Assembly: GCA_009746045.1 (NCBI GenBank)
Contig: RPFO01000524.1
Location: forward strand, 1-50,583
Length of the DNA: 50,583 nt
Direction of reading: 5' to 3'
From: Mesostigma viride
Taxonomy: Eukaryota > Streptophyta > Mesostigmatophyceae > Mesostigmatales > Mesostigmataceae
The notes under the pieces are model-generated. The model was not told where the DNA came from. It searched no databases and saw only the letters and a list, made by a program, of their open reading frames with translations. This document shows positions 23,331 to 34,740 of this stretch, one piece after another. Each line of letters begins with the position of its first letter. The stretch's first letter is position 1. A program made the position numbers and the translations under genes.

Positions 23331-24448
23331 TGGATGGCATTTATGTAATTAATGATGAGGATTCAGGCTCCCATGGGGTCATCATTGCCCGTGTACGTAC
23401 ATGAATGGCATTTATGTAATTAATGATGAGGATTCAGGCTCCCATAGTGTCATCATGGCCCGTCTACGTACATGGATGTCAAGGAATAGTAAATGATGAG
23501 GATTCAGGCTCCCATGGTGTCATCATGGCCCGTCTACGTACATGGATGGCGATTTTGTAATTAATGATGAGGATTTAGGCTCCCATGGGGTCATCATGGC
23601 TTGTCTACGTACATGGATGGCATTTATGTAATTAATGATGAGGATTCAGGCTCCCATGGTGTCATCATGGCTTGTCTACCTACATGGTTGGCATTTATGT
23701 AACCTGAATCCTCTCATAAAAAAAATGAAGAGGATTCAGGCTCCATTGGTGTCATCATGGCCCGTCTACGTACATGGATGGCATTTATGTTATTAATGAT
23801 GAGGATTCAGGCTCCCATGGTGTCATCATGGCCCGTCTACGTACATGGATGGCATTTATGTATTTAATGATGAGGATTCAGGCTCCCATGGTGTCATCAT
23901 GGCTTGTCTACCTACATGGTTGGCATTTATGTAACCTGAATCCTCTCATAAAAAAAATGAAGAGGATTCAGGCTCCATTGGTGTCATCATGGCTGGCCTA
24001 CGTACATGGATGTCAAGGAATAGTAAATGATGAGGATTCAGGCTCCCATGGTGTCATCATGGCTTGTCTACCTACATGGTTGGCATTTATGTAATTAATG
24101 AGGAGGATTCAGGCTCCCATGGTGTCTCCATGGCTGGCCTACGTACATGGATGTCAAGGAATAGTAAATGATGAGGATTCAGGCTCCCATGGTGTCATCA
24201 TGGCCCGTCTACGTACATGGATGTCAAGGAATAGTAAATGATGAGGATTCAGGCTCCCATGGTGTCATCATGGCCTGTCTACGTACATGGATGGCATGTA
24301 TGTATTTAATGATGAGGATTCAGGCTCCCATGGTGTCATCATGGCTGGCCTACGTTCATGGATGTCTCAGAAAAAAAATGATGAGGATTCAGGCTCCCAT
24401 GGTGTCATCATGGCTGGCCTACGTACATGGATGTCAAAGAAAAAAAAA

Positions 24449-26800
24449 TGATCAGGATTCAGGCTCCCGTGGTGTCATTATGGCCCGTCTACGTGTTGTT
24501 GGCATGTATGAAATTAATGATGAGGATTCAGGCTCCCATAGTGTCATCATGGCTGGCCTACGTACATGGTTGGCATTTATGTAATTAATGATGAGGAGTC
24601 AGGCTCCCATGGTGTCATCATTGCCCGTGTATGTACATGGTTGGCATTTATGTAATTAATGATGAGGATTCAGGCTCCATTGGTGTCATCATGGCCCGTC
24701 TACGTACATGGGTGGCATTTATGTAATTAATGATGAGGATTCAGGCTCCCATGGGGTCATCATGGCTTGTCTACGTACATGGATGGCATGTATGTAATTA
24801 ATGATGAGGATTCAGGCTCCCATGGTGTCATCATGGCTTGTCTACGTACATGAATGGCATATATGTAATTAATGATGAGGATTCAGGCTCCCATGGTGTC
24901 ATCATTGCCCGTGTACGTACATGGATGGCATTTATGTATATAATGATGAGGATTCAGGCTCCCATGGTGTCATCATGGCCCGTGTACGTACATGGATGGC
25001 ATTTATGTAATTAATGATGAGGATTCAGGCTCCCATGGTGTCATCATGGCCCGTCTACGTACATGGATGGCATGTATGTAATTAATGATGAGGATTCAGG
25101 CTCCCATGGTGTCATCATGGCTGGCCTACGTACATGGATGGCATGTATGTAATTAATGAAGAGGATTCAGGCTCCATTGGTGTCATCATGGCTGGCCTAC
25201 GTGTACACATGGATGTCAAAGAAAAAAAAATGATCAGGATTCAGGCTCCCGTGGTGTCATTATGGCCCGTCTACGTGTTGTTGGCATGTATGAAATTAAT
25301 GATGAGGATTCAGGCTCCCATAGTGTCATCATGGCTGGCCTACGTACATGGTTGGCATTTATGTAATTAATGATGAGGATTCAGGCTCCCATGGTGTCAT
25401 CATTGCCCGTGTATGTACATGGTTGGCATTTATGTAATTAATGATGAGGATTCAGGCTCCATTGGTGTCATCATGGCCCGTCTACGTACATGGGTGGCAT
25501 TTATGTATTTAATGATGAGGATTCAGGCTCCCATGGGGTCATCATGGCTTGTCTACGTACATGGATGGCATGTATGTAATTAATGATGAGGATTCAGGCT
25601 CCCATGGTGTCATCATGGCTTGTCTACGTACATGAATGGCATTTATGTAATTAATGATGAGGATTCAGGCTCCCATGGTGTCATCATTGCCCGTGTACGT
25701 ACATGGATGGCATTTATGTATATAATGATGAGGATTCAGGCTCCCATGGTGTCATCATGGCCCGTGTACGTACATGGATGGCATTTATGTAATTAATGAT
25801 GAGGATTCAGGCTCCCATGGTGTCATCATGGCCCGTCTACGTACATGGATGGCATGTATGTAATTAATGATGAGGATTCAGGCTCCCATGGTGTCATCAT
25901 GGCTGGCCTACGTACATGGATGGCATGTATGTAATTAATGAAGAGGATTCAGGCTCCATTGGTGTCATCATGGCTGGCCTACGTGTACACATGGATGTCA
26001 AAGAAAAAAAAATGATCAGGATTCAGGCTCCCGTGGTGTCATTATGGCCCGTCTACGTGTTGTTGGCATGTATGAAATTAATGATGAGGATTCAGGCTCC
26101 CATAGTGTCATCATGGCTGGCCTACGTACATGGTTGGCATTTATGTAATTAATGATGAGGATTCAGGCTCCCATGGTGTCATCATTGCCCGTGTATGTAC
26201 ATGGTTGGCATTTATGTAATTAATGATGAGGATTCAGGCTCCATTGGTGTCATCATGGCCCGTCTACGTACATGGGTGGCATTTATGTATTTAATGATGA
26301 GGATTCAGGCTCCCATGGGGTCATCATGGCTTGTCTACGTACATGGATGGCATGTATGTAATTAATGATGAGGATTCAGGCTCCCATGGTGTCATCATGG
26401 CTTGTCTACGTACATGAATGGCATTTATGTAATTAATGATGAGGATTCAGGCTCCCATGGTGTCATCATTGCCCGTGTACGTACATGGATGGCATTTATG
26501 TATATAATGATGAGGATTCAGGCTCCCATGGTGTCATCATTGCCCGTGTACGTACATGGATGGCATTTATGTAATTAATGATGAGGATTCAGGCTCCCAT
26601 GGTGTCATCATGGCCCGTCTACGTACATGGATGGCATGTATGTAATTAATGATGAGGATTCAGGCTCCCATGGTGTCATCATGGCTGGCCTACGTACATG
26701 GATGGCATGTATGTAATTAATGAAGAGGATTCAGGCTCCATTGGTGTCATCATGGCTGGCCTACGTGTACACATGGATGTCAAAGAAAAAAAAATGATGA
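24449..26800 (+). repeat. Higher-order repeat of the satellite, period ~782 bp, three copies
   Basis: An eleven-monomer unit repeats at 24449, 25229 and 26011, marked by ATGATCAGGATTC, CCCGTGGTGTCATTATGG and the CGTGTTGTTGG variant. The CTACGTGTACACATGG variant recurs at 25198, 25980 and 26762. Confidence 0.88.
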
Positions 26801-27308
26801 GGATTCAGGCTCCCATGGTTTCATCATGCATGGCCCGTCTACGTACATGGATGGCATTTATGTACTTAATGATGAGGATTCAGGCTCCCATGGTGTCATC
26901 ATGGCGTGTCTACGTACATGGATTGCAATTATGTAATTAATGATGAGGATTCAGGCTCCCATGGTGTCATCATTGCCCGTGTACGTACCTGGATGGCATT
27001 TATGTAATTAATGATGAGGATTCAGGCTCCCATAGTGTCATCATGGCTGGCCTACGTACATGGATGGCATTTATGTAATTAATGATGAGGAATCAGGCTC
27101 CCATGGGGTCATCATGGCCCGTCTACGTACATGGATGGCATTTATGTAATTAATGATGAGGATTCTGGCTCCCATGGTGTCATCATTGCCCGTGTACGTA
27201 CATGAATGGCATTATTGGAAGCATACATGTGACACTAATTGACATGCCCGGAGGCACGCCGTTCAAGGCCCTTCATGAAGTACGTTGCCCGAGAGGCAAC
27301 CAAGACAC

Positions 27309-27324
27309 GGGTGGGTGGGTGGGG
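27309..27324 (+). other. G-quadruplex motif at the P1/Q1 joint of element 1
   Basis: GGGTGGGTGGGTGGGG has four G-runs with 1-nt loops and replaces the ~834-bp interior found between P2 and Q2. The other two elements have a related motif at the same place. Confidence 0.85.
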
Positions 27325-27870
27325 AGCAAAGAAAGAGGCCGACAAAACCAGCCAGAGCGGCTTTTAGTCGCAAAACCTCCCTTATCCCTAGCTAACTGAC
27401 GTCATTAAACCCTTATGTTTAGTGGATGCTAGTAAGACGCTAACCGTACAGACCGGGGGTAGAATATCCCGAATCTGCACGGCTAGTATTAAATAATGCG
27501 TAGGTTGTTCTTTTCAGGGGCACTGCACCTCACGCCCCGTTCCGCCCGGGTATAATCAACCCAAGCGCGGAACGCACATTTTATTTAATTCATTTTTCAA
27601 CCATGCACTATATTGCATCTACTAATCACAAAAGCTCTAGCCAAACAGCTACGAGTAAACACTACGACCTATAAGCCGCTCATCCAGCGGCCTCTTGTTC
27701 CCGCATTCACGTATAGAAGAAACTCCGTTCAAAGAACCCCGATTCATGTCCCACGTAGCTCCCACAAAAACCAGCATCTTCATTAAAACAATAAGTGGAA
27801 GCATACATGTGACACTAATTGACATGCCCGGAGGCACGCCGTTCAAGGCCCTTCATGAAGTACGTTGCCC

Positions 27871-28704
27871 AATCACCCCCGCCCTGGCTTTCCCTTGAAG
27901 CCGCACTCCACCTTGCTCGTTGTCACAAGTGACCGCCCTGCCGCAAAACGGGAGCCCCCCACATCGGGAGGCGTGTGCCCGGCGGCTGTGGATGCATGGC
28001 CAGGCCCAAAAAGGCCCAGCGCATTTGCACTGCGATTGCGCACGGCCAGCCTATCATGACCCCTCTCGGGGCCCCGAGTCGGTACCGCTATGGCCGTCTC
28101 CCCATAGACCCGGGGTGCTTCGAGAAAAAACGTGGACCTAGCCCAGGCCCCGCCAGCCCGGATGCCCGAGGCCACAGCCCCAGGCACCTGGCTGAACGAG
28201 AGTCCGTTCAGCCAAGACCGCATTCCCCCCCGAGGTTTCTATGCGTGGGGAAAAAATTTCTAGCTTAGGCGCTTTTCCCATCGCCGTCCCCAGCCCCAAC
28301 CACCCCCCCTCGGCGGAAGGCAATTGCAAAGTTTGCTGGCCAGCAGCAATTTCCGAAGAATAAGCCGCAGGCCGCGGACCGAGACACGGGTCGCCAGTGC
28401 CAGCCATCCGGCTCCAACCCGGGGTGCAAGCATCCCCAGGTACGGAGCACCAGCTCGCGCACTGGGCCGACCAAGCGACAGTTGAGCACCTGTCACGGCA
28501 TCCGGCCCACCAAAGACCCCAAGCTGGGGAAAAGGTGCGGACCGGAGGTAATCATTTCTTTTCTTTTAGTTAACCGGGCGAGGAACTACGCCTGGCCGGT
28601 TAACAACTGGAAGTCTCACCACTGGCCAAGTGGCCAGTGCAACCAGTGCTTTTGGGATTTTGCTCCGCAGCACCCATAGCTGCGACTGCCGCCGCAACGA
28701 CAAC
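27871..28704. other. Interior of element 1, non-coding
   Basis: 834 bp. ORFs of 60-115 codons on both strands overlap and lack recognisable domains. It shares the phrase GCAAGCATCCCCAGGTACGG (about 28427-28446) and a TCGGGGCCCC block with the interior of element 2, so the interiors are homologous. Inverted GTTAACCGG/CCGGTTAAC occurs near 28570-28605. Confidence 0.6.
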
Positions 28705-29125
28705 GAGCAAAGAAAGAGGCCGACAAAACCAGCCAGAGCGGCTTTTAGTCGCAAAACCTCCCTTATCCCTAGCTAACTGACGTCATTAAACCCTTATGTT
28801 TAGTGGATGCTAGTAAGACGCTAACCGTACAGACCGGGGGTAGAATATCCCGAATCTGCACGGCTAGTATTAAATAATGCGTAGGTTGTTCTTTTCAGGG
28901 GCACTGCACCTCACGCCCCGTTCCGCCCGGGTATAATCAACCCAAGCGCGGAACGCACATTTTATTTAATTCATTTTTCAACCATGCACTATATTGCATC
29001 TACTAATCACAAAAGCTCTAGCCAAACAGCTACGAGTAAACACTACGACCTATAAGCCGCTCATCCAGCGGCCTCTTGTTCCCGCATTCACGTATAGAAG
29101 AAACTCCGTTCAAAGAACCCCGATT

Positions 29126-29369
29126 ATGTAATTAATGATGAGGATTCAGGCTCCCATGGTGTCATCATGGCCCGTCTACGTACATGGATGTCAAGGAATA
29201 GTAAATGATGAGGATTCAGGCTCCCATGGTGTCATCATGGCCCGTCTACGTACATGGATGGCGATTTTGTAATTAATGATGAGGATTTAGGCTCCCATGG
29301 GGTCATCATGGCCCGTCTACGTACATGGATGGCATTTATGTAATTAATGATGAGGATTCAGGCTCCCAT
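29126..29369 (+). repeat. Satellite block between element 1 and the copia-like element
   Basis: Four monomers in plus orientation that continue the array. It ends at CTCCCAT (29363-29369), which is repeated on the far side of the next insertion. Confidence 0.95.
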
Positions 29370-29845
29370 AGTTAGTCTAAGTCTCCCGCCTGTAGCCTAA
29401 GTGGACACGTGCCAGCACCGCCGGCGCCCAATTGGGTACTGGGACGGTGCTGGACTAGAGCAGTCGTGGCATGGACACGTGGCTGTACTCAGTATGTGAT
29501 GAGCCGGTACCTCAGTACCGGGACTGTAGTTGTCATGTTAGGACTGACTAGATCAGGTTGTAACTGATAGGCTAGTCCGTCCAGGATCAGTAAGTTAGTT
29601 TAACTTACGCAAAGTCTGGCCAGCCATCGTTGACGGCTGGCCAGCAGTATATGTGCCACATTATCCTAATGCCAAGGTGTCTCGTCGTTCACACACACAC
29701 GCCATTTGGCAGTGCCCAAGCATTCCAAGCTTCGTGTTGCATAACTTGCATTAAAAACTCCAAAAACATACACACAAAGACGACGAGCGTTCATTTCGCG
29801 AAAAAAAACCCATTCCATTTTTCTACCTCCAGTTTTTTTTGAAAA
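29370..29845 (+). other. Leader of the copia-like element (possible 5' LTR remnant)
   Basis: 476 bp without an ORF. It contains GTGGACACGTG and GGACACGTGG repeats near 29400 and 29472, inverted GGTACC-type pairs near 29510, and CTGGCCAGC inverted around 29620-29645. It is followed by a T/A-rich run and an ATG at 29846. No second copy exists downstream. Confidence 0.45.
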
Positions 29846-30977
29846 ATGTCTAACCCAAATGCAACAAGGGTAAGGCTCCAATGCGCCCAAGGAGCCGGTC
29901 CAGCACTCCGACGTCCTCATCGTCGGGGACGTCCGACTCGGAGCTTGCCGCCCAGGCAGAGATTGAGCGGGCGGCGAGGAGCTTCAATCAGTCTATGGAG
30001 GCTGACCCGACGACGTCGGAACGTCTTCATCGGGCCACTTGTCCGATGGTTCGTACAGCAGCGTGGTGCTGCGAGTGCCCCTGTATCCGCAGGGGAGGGG
30101 ATCCACGCCTGTGGTCAACAGGCCGAGGGGTCCTCCTTACGCCCCGACAGCTGCAGCGGCGGGGGCTGGACCTTCGGCACCTCCTGCAGAGGAGGAGTCC
30201 ATGGAGCTGTATGGGCTCCAGCCTGGTTCCTCAGCCGAGGAGCAGGACGACGCACGCTCGCGGCAGGTGGCGCGGATGAAGGCCTCGCTAGGGCGATGGC
30301 TGAGCGCGAGGAGCGGGAGCTTCGGCGCGCGGACACGCACGCACGTGCTCGCGCCCAGCAGAGGGCGGATGCTGAGAACGTGCGCCGGGCGTTGTTTCGC
30401 AGTGAGTGGCTTCTGGCGAGGAGCAGTTTGAGGTGATGCGTCGGGGGGACCTTGCATGTTTTAAAAGCTGCGTCGGTCTCGTGAGCCGAAGGTACACCTA
30501 GGTGTGCATCAGGAGTCGGAGTTCTCTTTGACAGGTCCGTCGGGGGCATCTGCTGAGGACGAGATCCTCATGACCCCGGCAATGACGGCGCGGGAGCGTG
30601 AGGCGCAGAAGCGCATGGCGACGTTCACGCCGACAAGCAGCGTCGGCAGGCGCGGAGGGCCGCGGCAGAGGCCAAGAAGGAGCGCGAGCAGGCGGAGCGG
30701 GAGGCAAATCGCGCTGGCGGAGCGCATCAAGCTCAAAATGTCGATCACCCAGGTGCGCCGGGACCGGATGGTCCGCGAACTCAGGGTATGGAAAAAGGCG
30801 CAGGCGATGAAGCTGCAGCGCATGGCTGAGATGGAGGCGCCTGGCAGGCCGGAGGCGCAGGAGCGTTACAGACGCTCGCTGGCACGGTGGGAAGCCAATG
30901 TGGGAAGGATGGAGGAGCGCATCCTGAAGCAGCGACGACGCATGCTCAAGCATGCACGTAACGTAAGACAGCGGTGA
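29846..30977 (+). pseudogene. N-terminal gag-like region, several frameshifts
   Basis: Sensible protein switches frames at least four times. A Ser/Thr-rich start is followed by SELAAQAEIERAARSFNQS (frame beginning 29881). A Pro-rich segment with PSAPPAEEESMELYGLQP comes next (frame beginning 30039). EGLARAMAEREERELRRAD and more charged helix lie in the frame of 29846. A Lys/Arg/Glu-rich coiled coil ends it (frame of 30504 after about 30700, with MSITQVRRDRMVRELRVWKK), stopping at 30975-30977. The composition fits the matrix/linker part of a large gag. No family domain is recognisable. Confidence 0.4.
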
Positions 30978-31047
30978 GGGGACCGCTTGGTGAAGCGGTG
31001 AGAGCGAGTTTGGCCTTGGGCCGGATGAGGATGTTTCTGCAAGCCAA

Positions 31048-31975
31048 ATGTTTTATTATTTGTCGCAGCCTAAGAAGACCATCACCAACCGTGATGGCAC
31101 TGCCGCACGCACGCGTGTTTACAGGCAGCCTGGTGAAGCCGGACCGTCTAACCTGTCCAACAGGGAGGACCTCATTGATCAGCTTCAGCTGGCGCAAGCC
31201 ATGCTGGAAGCAGACCCCGCTGTCTCCAGGCGAGCAGGCGACGTTGGCCGACACGGTGGCCAGGCTAGTGGCATCGCTGAAGCCGGCCAAGCGAAGGGCG
31301 CAGGCAGAGGCATGCGCACCCCAGCCAAAGCGGAGGAGGGACGAGGGGGCGGATGACGGGGAGAGGGGGGCAACCAGGGCGGGGCAGGACACGGCACGCA
31401 GGAGTCTGCACCAACACGGCACGAGGGCGGGGAGCGGCAGCAGCAGCAGCAGCAACAGCAACAGCAGCAGCAGCAGCAACCGCCAACTGCAGGAACGACA
31501 ACAACCTCCAACATGGCCTTGATAGGCCCAGGTTTGATCCAAAAAAGAAAGAGGACAAGCTAGTGTTTCCGGGTTTGCCAGAGGGCCATACCCAGGACGA
31601 AGCTAGGGAGTGGTTGTTTAAGTTGTCACATGCATATGCTAGCGACAATGTCCGTGATTGGTTTGCCTCTCTACGTGCGTCCACACCCATCCATCAATCT
31701 GCCAAGCCTATCCAGCAGTTGGTACAATTGTACCAAAAGCGTGCCAGCAGCGGGGTAGACGTGGCAGAAAATGTGTTGTGGGCGCAGTTCATGGTTGATC
31801 TTAGGGCACTTGTTACCACGGGGGAGCACTTAGAAGTGCTTAAGGGCTTCCAGTGGATAGAGGCCTATAAGGTCAATAAGCGTGACTATGTGAGTGACAA
31901 CAAAAAATATGTCATGTACATAGAGGGGATGAGGAGCTGAAGAAGCTCAATGCCAAGTACCTAGTACACCTATGG
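31048..31975 (+). pseudogene. Gag (capsid-like) region of the copia-like element
   Basis: Two frames join. LIDQLQLAQAMLEADPAVS is followed by TLADTVARLVASLKPAKRR, then a polyalanine/polyserine tract from CAG-type repeats (about 31437-31485). A helical, capsid-like segment follows from about 31525 (RFDPKKKEDKLVFPGLPEG, then WLFKLSHAYASDNVRDWFAS and QLVQLYQKRASS) to about 31930. A final frameshift near 31928 leads to the stop at 31973. The W-rich helices and position before the zinc knuckle suggest the UBN2/retrotrans_gag type of capsid. The assignment is by context. Confidence 0.5.
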
Positions 31976-32009
31976 CTACAAAAGGCAGAACTGGACCCAC
32001 CACCCTGTC

Positions 32010-32590
32010 AGTAATCCTGGCAGGTCTGAAGGATAAGTGGGAGGACTTCAGGAAGGCAATGGCCTATGTGCAGCAATGCCTAGAGCCGTTTGCTGCTGCA
32101 GCCAAGGAGGAAAGGTGAAGCAGGTAAAGGGGGAGGAAGCCTCAGGTACGGGGCTCTCCAAGAAGCAGATGCAGTCGCTGGTAGCCCAGGTAAAGGCGGT
32201 AATGGGGGGGATAAAAACAAAAACAACAAAAGTGGGGGAGGTGGAAACAAGGGGGGGGAAAGAACAATAACAATAAAAACAGAAAACAAAGTGGGGGAGC
32301 TAGCAAGCCAGGGGGTGCTAAGCCAGCAGGGGGGGACAAGAGGTTGCCTCATGACCCCACCAAACATTGCACTAGGTGCCTTTGTAAGGGGCACCTAAAA
32401 GATGATTGCTGGAAAGGCAAACCCGACTATGGTTCTGACGTTGATGTTTGTCCTGGATGCTGGAAAACACGTCACCCCATTGCAGCAGGAGCGCGCTGCA
32501 CGGCACCCAGGCACAACAAGACACGCCAGGGCGCTACAACCGCGCGGGGGCGGCAGACCAGGGTGACACCTGTAAGCTACCCTCACCATT
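32010..32590 (+). pseudogene. Gag C-terminus with CCHC zinc knuckle
   Basis: LAGLKDKWEDFRKAMAYVQQ is followed by a Gly/Asn/Lys-rich linker broken at a seven-G run (near 32204-32210) and an eight-G run (32251-32258). CTRCLCKGHLKDDC then encodes a canonical C-x2-C-x4-H-x4-C knuckle (32368-32409). A second cluster follows, CPGCWKTRHPIAAGARC (C-x2-C-x4-H-x7-C). Such knuckles bind the element RNA in nucleocapsid. The frame passes into the integrase ORF near 32570. Confidence 0.7.
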
Positions 32591-33660
32591 TTTCACAAAT
32601 GGTTTCCTGTTACCTTCTGTCTGCCAAGTGTTGCCTGAGTGTGATGATGTGGATTGGGAAGTGGCATATGACATGACACTGTCACACATGATGCGTGACC
32701 CCACCATAGCTTCCCTTAGTGCAGCAGCAGAAAAGGTAATCACGTATGGTGCTCTAGCAGAGCAACTGCACAAGGTTATGGGCCATGAGGCTGTGGCTGA
32801 AAGGCTAGCCAATAAAATACAAGGCCATGATCTGGAACAGATGTGCAGGCACGTACGTAAGCACTGTGAGCAATGTCAGCTATATGCTCCTAAGCCCAGA
32901 AAATGGCATGTGGCCACACCACCACTGGCTAGAGGCAAACTGGTTGGGGATGTTATACACGTGGTGAAGGACACGGTATACTACCTAGTCATAAAGGATG
33001 CCTGGTCAAGGTTTGTGGTAGTGGAGCCCCTGCCTGGGATGGATAAAGAGCAGCTGCACAGAGCTTTACAGATAGCCTTGGCACGTTTTCACCCCATTGA
33101 AAAAGTAATGCTGGATCAGCAGTTTCTCTGCATCCAGGACAGGAATGACCTGCCCAAGATAGAAGTGTCTGGGGCTCAAGATCATGAACGTCAGGGGTTG
33201 GTAGAACGTACCATGAGAGCCATCAGGGATGTGATAAGAAAAATGCCATCCAGGTTGGCTGACTCTGGTAGCTATGCTGACAGGGCATCTTGGGCAGCAG
33301 GGGTGACTACCCAGCTAAACGCCAAACCAATAATGTCCTCACCTTTTGGGGAAATCACCCCAACTGGCCTTCAGTCAGGCAGCTATGCTTCAGAGGTACA
33401 CACTCACTACAACACACAAAGGCAGCACTTAGCCAAGTTGCTGGCAAAGAAAGACAAAAACAATGCCAGGCCTGTGTTTGAAGTGGGGGACCATGTGTTT
33501 TTTTCAGAGAGGGTGACAGAGGAAGAGCACACTCTGCCAGATGGCACGGTCCAGCTGTAGTCACCAAAATTCATGAAGAAGGGACTGCAGTCACTATACA
33601 ACATGACAGAGAGCGTGTGGTCAGCAAGCATAGACTCAAGCTTTATTACCCACCACTGGC
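32570..33660 (+). CDS. Integrase of the copia-like element
   Basis: The coding frame is open from 32448, but the first ~40 codons are out of frame with gag. An N-terminal zinc-binding motif has His in HKVMGH and Cys in HCEQC (about residues 108-143 of that frame). The catalytic core starts with GDVIHVVKDTVYYLVIKDAWSRF (first Asp, residue 168), continues with VMLDQQF (Asp 223) and ends with RQGLVERTMRAIRDVI (Glu 253), a D-D-E arrangement with a somewhat short D-E spacing. A C-terminal SH3-like segment GDHVFFSE continues after a frameshift near 33545 as PAVVTKIHEEGTAVTIQHD and ends near KLYYPP (33655). It would insert the cDNA. Protease follows rather than precedes it. Confidence 0.8.
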
Positions 33661-33948
33661 AGACGTGTCAGGGGTAGAATTCTTGGACATGGATTCAGAG
33701 CAGGAGTCTGGTGGATTGATCTCACCCAATGAATTGGCTAAGGACGTCATTGATGCAAGCACTAGCACCACAGTAGAAGCTCCTGTGTTCCTCAGTAGTG
33801 CAGCCCCACTACAACCCAATAGTCCACCTGGGCAGGAGGACGGTGCACAGGGTGAGCAGCAGGTAGCACCTCCCTCACACCTGGAGGAGTCACAAAAAGA
33901 GCAGATCCTGTCGTTCCCAGGAAGTCATTTGCTGAGATTCTTAAGGCC
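33660..33948 (+). CDS. Linker between integrase and protease
   Basis: An acidic, Ser/Pro/Gln-rich low-complexity stretch (LDMDSEQESGGLISPNELAK, then PPGQEDGAQGEQQVAPPSHL) in the frame that opens at 33617. The frame must change near 33935 to enter the protease. It is probably a disordered spacer of the polyprotein. Confidence 0.5.
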
Positions 33949-34740
33949 TTGCACAAGGCACACAACACTAAAGCAGTTGTGGCAACAGGTACAGCACAGG
34001 TCAATGCTGTAGGGGATGCAGGTCAAGATCCTAGTATTTTGGCTGTAGACACCCAAGCACAGGTGAGTATCATCAGTGCAGAAGCTGTATCTGGTCTGAA
34101 AATGAAGGCCTCACCATGGGCTAGAGTGTCAGATTTTTCAGGCAAAACCAAAATGCAGGTCAAAGGTCAGGTGAGCATTCAAATCTTGGGTATGCCCACT
34201 CCATTTCAGGTGGTTGAGGGTTACTCAGGGAATGCCCTGTTAGGGGAACCTTTTGTATCTTACCCTGGTGTTGTCATCTCAGCTGGGAGGTTGAGTGTGG
34301 CAGGGGTAGGACAGGTGCCTCTAGATCATTTTAAAATCCCTTTGAGCCAGATTAGCACTGGGTTGGATGCTGCCATCAATGCAGTTAAGCCCAAGTACCT
34401 CCCAGGTCAGGAACCGTGTGTGGAGGACCTCATACACTCTCAAAAGCTACACCCTTCAGCGTTTGGGCTTGGTAGATGGGATGTTGCATCCATGTCTCCC
34501 CTGTCCTATGATGATATTGTACGGGACTGCCAGACGCAGATTGGGTTTCTTAAGTGGCTGGAGGCTTTTACCAAAGCCAGGGAGGAGTGGGTTGTTCCAG
34601 ATGCACGTAGTCCCACACACACACCACCTGTGACTCCTCTTGATGCTATGCCAGCTGGAGCCAAGAAGCTAAGGTTAAAGTTTGTGTGCAAGCATAAACC
34701 TCAGGCTGATGGGGGACCACCCATTTTCCATGCTAGGCCA
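33949..34740 (+). CDS. Retropepsin-like protease and start of the RT region
   Basis: ILAVDTQAQVSIIS carries the catalytic Asp at codon 34048-34050 in a D-T-Q-A motif where D-T/S-G-A is usual. Beta-rich VSIQILGMPTPFQV and ALLGEPFVSYPGVVI (the ILG-type strand) follow, as expected for a retroviral-type protease of about 100 residues. After a spacer, AGAKKLRLKFVCKHKPQADG resembles the opening of copia reverse transcriptases (pi-x-x-K-W-V-F-K-x-K). A frameshift near 34740 leads into the next frame. Its place after integrase is unusual. Confidence 0.7.

Larger units (their letters stand above)
14688..27213 (+). repeat. ~71-bp satellite array, main block, plus orientation
   Basis: About 175 monomers in the opposite orientation to the blocks on the left. 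At least five monomer types occur. They differ in the CCCGTC/TTGTC/TGGC segment and in their ends: GGCATTTATGTAATTAAT, TGTCAAGGAATAGTAAAT, TGTCAAAGAAAAAAAA, CGTGTTGTTGGCATG, and a foldback form ending in CCTGAATCCTCT with an A-run. All ORFs of 60-140 codons here are one repeat read in several frames (IQAPMVSSW, NDEDSGSHGVIM) and should not be annotated as genes. The block is cut at 27213 by the first split-direct-repeat element. Confidence 0.97.
27214..29125 (+). mobile_element. Split-direct-repeat element 1 (non-autonomous, no coding region)
   Basis: Order: P1 27217-27290, short GC-rich stretch, G-rich 16-mer 27309-27324, Q1 27324-27744, spacer 27745-27796, P2 27797-27870, interior 27871-28704 (834 bp), Q2 28705-29125. 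P1/P2 and Q1/Q2 look identical by eye. The element lies in the satellite. The left flank ends GGCATT and the right flank resumes TATGTAATT, which together restore the satellite with no target duplication. The interior has no convincing ORF. It starts C-rich (AATCACCCCCGCCCTGGC) and contains GGTTAAC stems. P-Q-P-interior-Q equals the split direct repeats of DIRS/PAT/Ngaro elements read backwards. A nested tandem duplication is the alternative. Confidence 0.75.

Noticed and set aside
14688-27213. CRISPR-like array
   Set aside because: Monomers abut and vary along their whole length. There are no unique spacers, and the genome is eukaryotic. The same applies to 37372-37865.
27873-28496. Overlapping ORFs on both strands in the interior of element 1
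   Set aside because: Mutually overlapping, GC-driven. The corresponding interiors of the two sister elements do not keep them.
27324-29125. Q1 and Q2 as ordinary LTRs of a short LTR element (TRIM/LARD)
   Set aside because: Q does not start TG or end CA. P is also duplicated outside Q1, and there is no target duplication, so an LTR reading leaves P1 and the G-rich joint unexplained.
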